Assembly (NCBI GenBank): GCA_016185395.1
Contig: JACPNR010000009.1
Coordinates: forward strand, 231,843 to 295,842
From: Candidatus Korobacter versatilis
GTDB lineage: Bacteria; Acidobacteriota; Terriglobia; Terriglobales; Acidobacteriaceae
Length of the DNA stretch: 64,000 nucleotides
Direction: 5' to 3'
A program made the position numbers and the translations under genes. Shown one piece after another: positions 58,910 to 64,000 of this stretch. Below the pieces are notes generated by a model. That model worked only from the letters and a program-made list of their open reading frames with translations. It had not been told where the DNA came from and searched no databases. The stretch's first letter is position 1; every line of letters begins with the position of its first letter.

Positions 58910-59074
58910 ATGCTTGAACCCCCTGCCGAGCGGCCTGCGGTGCTCGACACGCTCTACTGCCCGAAGTGCGCGCGCGAGGTCACCGACCCGCTGACCTGCG
59001 GCGATTGCTCCGCCGTGATCTGTCGCGTCTGCGGCACGCCACTCGAAGCCGCCGCCGATCTGGGCATGGGATAG
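58910..59074 (+). CDS. 54-aa zinc-ribbon mini-protein
   Basis: A 54-residue protein with three CxxC pairs: CPKC (17-20), CGDC (30-33) and CRVC (38-41), consistent with one zinc-ribbon knuckle plus an extra pair. Acidic-hydrophobic flanks, no membrane helix. It ends 13 nt before the permease ATG and has its own near-start -10 hexamer, so it may be the first gene of a permease transcript. The frame continues upstream but is a methyltransferase shadow. Confidence 0.6.
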   Translation: MLEPPAERPAVLDTLYCPKCAREVTDPLTCGDCSAVICRVCGTPLEAAADLGMG

Positions 59075-59087
59075 GGTCGAGACAACG

Positions 59088-60515
59088 ATGACGGAAGCCG
59101 CCCGCACCGCTCCCGGACAAGCCGAACGACCGACGCTCGTTCGTGGGCTCTCGCTGGTGGATTCCGTCCTGCTGCTGGTGGGCGGCATCATCGGCTCGGC
59201 CATTTTCCTCGCCGTCAAAGACGCGGCTGCGCCGCTGCCGCATCCGCTCTGGCTCATCGCCGTGTGGGTGGTCGGCGGCGCCATCACGCTGCTCGCCTGT
59301 TTTGCGTTCGCGGAGTTGGGCGCGATGTATCCGCATTCCGGCGGGCAGTACGTCTACCTGCGCGAGGCCTACGGCGATCTCTCCGCGTTCCTTTTCGGTT
59401 GGATGGTCATCACGGTGAATTTCTCCGGGACCATCGCCGCGCTCGCGGTGGGCTTCGCCGCATATTCCGAAGCTATCGTCCCGTACGGCGCGGAGAAAGT
59501 GGTAATGGCGGTGGGCTCGTGGTCGCTCACGCGCGCCGGCGTGCTGGCCATCTTCGCCATTGCGGTGCTCACCTGGGTGAACGTCATCGGACTGCGCCGC
59601 GCGGCGACGATGCAGAACGTGGCCACCTGGATGAAGTTCGGCGCCATCGCCATCTTCGTGCTGCTGGGTGTGACCATCGGGCGTGGCTCGTGGTCGCACT
59701 TCACCGCCACCGCTCCGCTGCCGCCCGCAGGCCTGTTCAAGGGCTTTGGCGTGGCGCTCATCGCCGTCTTCTTCGCCTACGACGGATGGAACTACATCAC
59801 CTGCGCGGCGGGCGAAGTGAAGGACCCGCAGCGGAACATCCCTCTCGCGCTGGTGCTCGGCGTGCTCGCCGTTGGCGCTGTGTATATCTCGATGATCGTG
59901 GTCTACATCTACGCGCTGCCCATCGCGCGCGTGGCGACAGAAGCGACTATCGCAGCAAGCGCGGGCACGGTGCTCTTCTCGCCCAGCCTCGGACGCTGGG
60001 TGAGCGTGCTGATCGCGGTCAGCTGCTTCGGCGCGGCGTCGGCATGCACGCTCGCGGGTGCGCGCGTGGTCTACGCCATGGGACGCGACGGCGTGTTCTT
60101 CCGCTCCATGGGCTACGTGCATCCGAAGTACCGCACGCCGTCGCTCGCGCTGATCGCGCAAGGGATATGGTCGGCGGTGCTGGCGGTGAGCGGGCGCTAC
60201 GACCAGCTCTACACTTACGTGATATTCGTCGGCGTGCTGATGTACACGTTGACGGTGGGCGCTGTGTTCATCCTGCGGAAGAAGCGTCCAGAGGCACCGC
60301 GGCCCTATCGCTGCACCTGGTATCCGTTCGCGCCGGCGGCGTACATCGTGCTCTCGCTCGTGTGGTGCGGCGTGGTCGTCTTCCAGCGCCCGAAGGAAGC
60401 GGCCGCGGGCACGGTGATCGTGCTGCTCGGCGTGCCCGCGTACCTGTACTTCAAGCGGAAGCTGAAGGCGGCCGCGCAGCGCGATAGAATCCTTGGGGAT
60501 CCGCATGGACGCTGA
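59088..60515 (+). CDS. APC-superfamily amino-acid permease
   Basis: A 475-aa transporter with about 12 membrane helices (35-460). The APC hallmark GGIIGSAIFLAVKD near 32-45 is the unwound first helix, and the AFAELGAMYPHSGGQYVYLREAYG segment near 75-98 is diagnostic of the amino acid/polyamine branch. It imports or exchanges an amino acid; specificity is not readable. The 3' end overlaps the start of the Rieske oxygenase gene by 11 nt, so the two are coupled and the oxygenase substrate may be the permease cargo (inference). Confidence 0.92.
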   Translation: MTEAARTAPGQAERPTLVRGLSLVDSVLLLVGGIIGSAIFLAVKDAAAPLPHPLWLIAVWVVGGAITLLACFAFAELGAMYPHSGGQYVYLREAYGDLSAFLFGWMVITVNFSGTIAALAVGFAAYSEAIVPYGAEKVVMAVGSWSLTRAGVLAIFAIAVLTWVNVIGLRRAATMQNVATWMKFGAIAIFVLLGVTIGRGSWSHFTATAPLPPAGLFKGFGVALIAVFFAYDGWNYITCAAGEVKDPQRNIPLALVLGVLAVGAVYISMIVVYIYALPIARVATEATIAASAGTVLFSPSLGRWVSVLIAVSCFGAASACTLAGARVVYAMGRDGVFFRSMGYVHPKYRTPSLALIAQGIWSAVLAVSGRYDQLYTYVIFVGVLMYTLTVGAVFILRKKRPEAPRPYRCTWYPFAPAAYIVLSLVWCGVVVFQRPKEAAAGTVIVLLGVPAYLYFKRKLKAAAQRDRILGDPHGR

Positions 60516-61629
60516 CCTGGTGAAGAGCCTTCGCAGCTACGACGACACCGCGCCACTCGAGCGCGCCGCGACCATTCCCGGCCCGTGGTACACCGACGAG
60601 CGCATCGCGGAACTGGAGCGGAAGACCGTCTTCGGCCGCACCTGGCAGATGATCGGACGCGCCGCGCAGGTCGCCGAGCCAGGACAGTACCTCACCGGGG
60701 AGATCGCCGGCGAACCGATCGTCGTGACCCGCAGCAACGACGGCGTGCTGCGCGCCTTCTTCAACGTGTGCCGCCACCACGCCGCCGCCGTGATGACCGA
60801 GCCGGAGGGAAAAGCTTCCGTCCTTCGCTGTCCTTATCACGGCTGGACTTACGGTCTGGACGGCGTGCTCAAAGGCGTTCCGGAGTTCGAAGGCGTGCAG
60901 TGCTTCGAGCGCGAGAAGATGGGATTGGCGCCAGTGCGCGTCGAAGCGTGGGAGAAGTTTGTGTTCGTCTGCCTGGACGCGAATGCCCCGTCACTCTCCG
61001 AGTATCTAGGCGGGATGGTCCAGCGCTTCCAGCCGATGCATCTCGAGAAGCTGCACTTCGCAGGCCGCCGCCTCTTCGAGCTGAAGTGCAACTGGAAGGT
61101 GTTCGTCGATAACTACCTCGACGGCGGCTATCACGTGCCGCACCTGCACAAAGGCCTCAACAGCATCCTCGAATACAAGAACTACACCATCGAGAACGAA
61201 GGGCGCTTCTGCCTGCAATCCAGTCCCATCGACGCGAGCGGTGGCGAGCAGATGACCGCGCAGGTGCGCCAGGGACGCGCGCTCTACTTCTGGCTCTATC
61301 CCAACGTGATGTTCAACTGGTACGAGGGCTACCTCGACACCAACCTCGTCATACCGCTGGGCATCGACCGCATGGCCGTCATCTTTGAGTTTTATTTTGC
61401 GGACGTGAGCGCGGCGTCCGCGGCGCGCAACCAGCAGAGCATGGACGTGAGCGAGCGCATCCAGGATGAAGACCACGCAATCTGCGAGTCGGTGCAGCGC
61501 GGGTTAAGCTCGCGTGCGTATGGCGCGGGAAGGCTATCGGTGCGGCGCGAGGCTGGGGAACATCTGTTCCATCGGCTGCTGGCGGGGGATTTGAAGAGTG
61601 CGATCGGGAAGTCCGTCGCGGCGGACTAG
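60505..61629 (+). CDS. Rieske non-haem iron oxygenase, alpha (catalytic) subunit
   Basis: A 374-aa aromatic-ring-hydroxylating-type oxygenase. The Rieske motif has ligands Cys89, His91, Cys109 and His112 (CRHH and CPYHGWTY). The catalytic mononuclear iron ligands are in NYLDGGYHVPHLH (His210, His215) plus an Asp in QDEDHAICESVQRG near 322. This layout fits choline monooxygenase/carnitine or quaternary-amine oxygenases as much as aromatic dioxygenases. The ATG 60,505 follows GGGGAT; TAGAAT at 60,485 is a possible -10. It overlaps the permease gene. No reductase or ferredoxin gene is immediately adjacent. Confidence 0.91.
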   Translation: MDADLVKSLRSYDDTAPLERAATIPGPWYTDERIAELERKTVFGRTWQMIGRAAQVAEPGQYLTGEIAGEPIVVTRSNDGVLRAFFNVCRHHAAAVMTEPEGKASVLRCPYHGWTYGLDGVLKGVPEFEGVQCFEREKMGLAPVRVEAWEKFVFVCLDANAPSLSEYLGGMVQRFQPMHLEKLHFAGRRLFELKCNWKVFVDNYLDGGYHVPHLHKGLNSILEYKNYTIENEGRFCLQSSPIDASGGEQMTAQVRQGRALYFWLYPNVMFNWYEGYLDTNLVIPLGIDRMAVIFEFYFADVSAASAARNQQSMDVSERIQDEDHAICESVQRGLSSRAYGAGRLSVRREAGEHLFHRLLAGDLKSAIGKSVAAD

Positions 61630-61637
61630 CAGCGCGG

Positions 61638-61660
61638 GAGACGGGCCAGAAGGCCGTCTC
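61638..61660. repeat. GAGACGGGCC hairpin between convergent genes
   Basis: GAGACG-g-GCC, AGAA loop, GGC-CGTCTC: a 9-bp stem with one bulge. It touches the end of the COG1233 gene and lies just after the oxygenase stop. There is no U-tract, so it is a weak terminator or an extragenic palindrome. Confidence 0.5.
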
Positions 61661-63222
61661 TACCTAAGAGCTTTGAGTATCTCGCGGGCGGCGTTGGCGC
61701 CCGACGCGCCCGTGAGTCCGTTGCCGGGATGCGTGCCTGAGCCGCAGAGGTACAAGCCGTCGACCGGCGTGCGATAGCGCGCCCAACCCAGCAGCGGCCG
61801 CATGGTGAACATCTGGTCGAGCGCGAGTTCGCCGTGGAATATCTGGCCGCCGGTCAATCCGAACTTGGTCTCGAGGTCGAGCGGCGTGAGCACCTGCCGG
61901 CCTTCGATCGTTCCCGGCAACTCCGGTGCATACGTAGCGAGCGTCTTGACGACGGTGTTGCCAAGCGCGTCGCGCTGCGAATCCCATGTCCCCTCGCGCA
62001 ATTTGTAAGGCGCGAAGTGCACCAGCACGGACATCACGTGCTTCCCTGCCGGCGCGAGCGAGGCATCGAGCAGCGAGGGAATGCTGACGTCGAGATAGGG
62101 ATGCTCGGGGAGGCGGCCGTACTTCGAGCCGTCGAAGGCACGTTCCAGGTAATCGATCTCCGGGCCGATGTGGATTCTTGCCGCGGCGTCGCTTCCCTTG
62201 AGCGCACTGAACTTCGGAGCGACGCCGAGGGCCAGGTTGACCTTGGCCGTGGTGCCGCGGCAACGATAATGCTGCAGCTTCGAAATAAAGTCCGGGCCAA
62301 GATGCATGGGGTCGACCAGCCGCAGCAGAGTATTGCGCGGGTCGGCGTTCGAGACCACCGCGTCCGCGGCAATCTCTTCCCCAGACTTCAACACCACTCC
62401 GCGCGCGACGCCGTCCTTCACGACGACGTGCGCGACGTCGGCCCCGGTGCGGACCTGTGCGCCCGCGGCCTTGGCAGCTTCCGCGATGGCGCCGGGGAGC
62501 GCGCCCATGCCTCCGCGCGGGAAGGCGGACGGGCCGGCAGGATGCGGGTCGGCGGCGGCGTGGAGCAGCAGCGCCATGGTCGAGCCTGCGGACCACGGGC
62601 CGAACGTCGTCCCAAAGATGCCGCGCGCGGCCACGGCGGCGCGCAACAATTCCGTCTCGAAGAACTCGGCCACGAAGTCGGCGACCGCCATCGGTCCCCA
62701 GCGCAGCAGACGGAACATGTCCTTGCGGCCGAGCGAGCGAAACTTCTTCCCCGCTTTGAGCATTCCCCAAGCATCGCCGGCGGAAGGCTTGTCGATCTCC
62801 GGCGGAGTGAGCGCGAGGACCTCGCCTATGACGGCACTTACCTGCGCCAGCACGCGCACGAACTCGGGATACGCGGTAGCGTCCTTGGCGGAGAGCTGCT
62901 TTAGCGCTTCCGCGGTGCGCTTGGCGTCTTCATAGAGCGCGAGTGCACGCCCGTCGGGCGCGAGCGCGACGAGGCGCGGATCGGGGCGCAGCATCTCAAC
63001 GCGAAGCTTCAGGTCGCGCGCGATGTCCGGGCGCAGCGGGCCTTCGGCATGGAGCAGCGACGAACACTTGAACCCGGGGTGGAACTCTTCCGTGGCCGCC
63101 ACGCCGCCGACGGTCTCGCGGCGCTCGAGGACGAGCGGCTTCAGTCCCGCCTTGGCGAGATAGAAGGCGGTGACCAGGCCGTTGTGCCCGCCGCCGATGA
63201 CGATGATGCTTTTCTGACCGAT
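61660..63222 (-). CDS. FAD-dependent phytoene-dehydrogenase-like oxidoreductase (COG1233)
   Basis: A protein of about 520 aa of the CrtI/CrtO/PYROXD2-type superfamily. N-terminal FAD-binding Rossmann motif VIGGGHNGLVTAFYLAKAG, then LERRETVGGVAATEEFHPGF. The C-terminal family motif LCGSGTHPGNGLTGASGANAA closes the FAD domain. No ATG, GTG or TTG lies in frame near the FAD motif. The best translation-coupled start is ATC at 63,222, 2 nt after the upstream gene's stop, with GGAG 10 nt before it. The next conventional start, ATG 63,324, is inside the upstream gene. Tandem with a close paralogue. The substrate is unknown. Confidence 0.85.
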   Translation of the reverse strand: MGQKSIIVIGGGHNGLVTAFYLAKAGLKPLVLERRETVGGVAATEEFHPGFKCSSLLHAEGPLRPDIARDLKLRVEMLRPDPRLVALAPDGRALALYEDAKRTAEALKQLSAKDATAYPEFVRVLAQVSAVIGEVLALTPPEIDKPSAGDAWGMLKAGKKFRSLGRKDMFRLLRWGPMAVADFVAEFFETELLRAAVAARGIFGTTFGPWSAGSTMALLLHAAADPHPAGPSAFPRGGMGALPGAIAEAAKAAGAQVRTGADVAHVVVKDGVARGVVLKSGEEIAADAVVSNADPRNTLLRLVDPMHLGPDFISKLQHYRCRGTTAKVNLALGVAPKFSALKGSDAAARIHIGPEIDYLERAFDGSKYGRLPEHPYLDVSIPSLLDASLAPAGKHVMSVLVHFAPYKLREGTWDSQRDALGNTVVKTLATYAPELPGTIEGRQVLTPLDLETKFGLTGGQIFHGELALDQMFTMRPLLGWARYRTPVDGLYLCGSGTHPGNGLTGASGANAAREILKALR

Positions 63223-63224
63223 GG

Positions 63225-64000
63225 CTAGGCGGCTCCGCGTTTGAAGTCTTTGAGGATCTCGAGTGCAGCAAGCCGTCCGGGCGCGCCCATGATGCCGCCG
63301 CCGGGATGCGTGGCCGAGCCGCACATATAAAGGTTATCGATGGGCGTGCGGTACTGCGCCCATCCCGGCACTGGCCGCAGGAAGAACAACTGCTCGAGTG
63401 AGAGTTCGCCCTGGAAGATGTTGCCTTCGGTGAGGCCGAACTCGCGCTCGAGGTCGAGCGGCGTGAGCACCTGGCGTCCGATGATGATGTTCTTGATGTT
63501 GGGCGCGTGCTCGGCGATGGTGTCGATCACGGTGTCGCCGAACGCCTCGCGCTGGTCGTCCCAGTTCCCTTCCGCCAACTTGTAAGGCGCGTACTGCACG
63601 AAGCAGGACATCACGTGCTTGCCCGGCGGCGCGACCGACGGATCGGTCAGGCTGGGTATGACCATGTCGATGTAAGGACGCCGCGAGTAGCGGCCGTACT
63701 TGGCGTCGTCGTAGGCGCGCTCCATGTAGTCCACGCTCGGCGAGATGGAGATGGCGCCGCGCAGGTGCGCGCCCGGGCCGGGGATGGCTTTGAAGTCGGG
63801 CAGCGCGTCGAGCGCGAGGTTCACTTTGCCGGACGACCCGCGGTATTTGTAGCGGCGGACCTCTTCGAGGAACTCAGGCGGCAGCTGGCTGGGCTCGAGG
63901 AAACGGAGGAAGGTGAGATTGGGGTCGACGCTCGACGACACGACGTTGGCGAACAGCTCGTCGCCGTTGGCGAGCGCCACGCCAATGGCTTTGCAATTCT
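63225..64000 (-). CDS. FAD-dependent oxidoreductase (COG1233), N-terminus cut by window edge
   Basis: The C-terminal ~257 residues of a second CrtI/PYROXD2-like oxidoreductase; the frame is open through base 64,000. It contains SVDPNLTFLRFL, RYKYRGSSGKVNLALDALPDF, CFVQYAPYKLAEGNWDDQR and the terminal MCGSATHPGGGIMGAPGRLAA, corresponding position by position to the downstream gene. Stop TAG at 63,225-63,227. It is co-directional and 2 nt from the next gene, so a two-gene operon of paralogues is evident. Confidence 0.9.
   Translation of the reverse strand, partial: NCKAIGVALANGDELFANVVSSSVDPNLTFLRFLEPSQLPPEFLEEVRRYKYRGSSGKVNLALDALPDFKAIPGPGAHLRGAISISPSVDYMERAYDDAKYGRYSRRPYIDMVIPSLTDPSVAPPGKHVMSCFVQYAPYKLAEGNWDDQREAFGDTVIDTIAEHAPNIKNIIIGRQVLTPLDLEREFGLTEGNIFQGELSLEQLFFLRPVPGWAQYRTPIDNLYMCGSATHPGGGIMGAPGRLAALEILKDFKRGAA

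Overview
This 64-kb window is GC-rich, gene-dense chromosomal DNA that looks like a free-living acidobacterium (Acidobacteriota, class Terriglobia or a close relative). I infer this from gene content rather than from a marker-gene search: futalosine-pathway menaquinone genes (mqnA, mqnC, mqnD), Ser/Thr kinases with a C-terminal TolB-like propeller, a DUF1800/DUF1501 secreted pair, MlaE/MlaF-type ABC genes, two-component proteins with long membrane and PAS/GAF modules, and characteristic word-like intergenic repeats. I see no rRNA, tRNA, CRISPR array, insertion sequence, prophage or plasmid gene.

Layout. 1-9.9 kb: a truncated sensor kinase, a membrane fatty-acid desaturase, a 3-hydroxyisobutyrate-dehydrogenase-like enzyme, an MBL-fold hydrolase, glycerate 2-kinase, a small alpha/beta hydrolase, an M20 peptidase, a DUF255/thioredoxin protein and Dps. 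9.9-16.2 kb: acetyl-CoA synthetase converging on a glcD-glcE-glcF glycolate oxidase operon. With glycerate kinase nearby, this suggests C2/C3 acid metabolism. 16.3-21.2 kb: CBS protein, a secreted glycine-zipper protein, DUF58, PGPGW, DedA and an alpha/beta hydrolase. 21.3-28.5 kb: a signalling block with a hybrid histidine kinase and, divergently, a PDZ-7TM-GAF-PAS kinase paired with an NtrC-type regulator. 28.6-30.2 kb: MlaE/MlaF lipid-transport ABC genes. 30.3-34.7 kb: topA and dprA. 34.8-42.9 kb: menaquinone genes mqnA-mqnC and mqnD interspersed with a processive GT2 glycosyltransferase, a thioredoxin-like gene with an in-frame UGA, a secreted M24 aminopeptidase and BioY. 43-46.6 kb: PilZ, a deleted peptidase remnant, a pseudopilin-like protein, a HAD hydrolase and an HD-GYP phosphodiesterase. 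46.7-50.1 kb: DUF1800 and DUF1501. 50.2-53.7 kb: secreted and membrane proteins, a Rieske ferredoxin and a solitary nuoB. 53.8-57.9 kb: a Ser/Thr kinase overlapping a CxxCH protein. 58-64 kb: a methyltransferase, a zinc-ribbon mini-protein, an amino-acid permease, a Rieske oxygenase alpha subunit and two tandem FAD-dependent COG1233 oxidoreductases, the last one running off the window.

The most interesting observation is at 39,014-39,454. A secreted thioredoxin-fold protein has an in-frame UGA exactly where the nucleophilic Cys of the WCxxC motif should be. It is followed 16 nt later by a hairpin with a G at the second loop position, which is what a bacterial SECIS element looks like. It is therefore a strong candidate selenoprotein. 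Other themes are -10-like hexamers placed a few bases before many start codons (probable leaderless or short-leader transcription), a collection of intergenic quasi-palindromic low-complexity repeats each built from its own short word, and several genes broken by deletion or frameshift.
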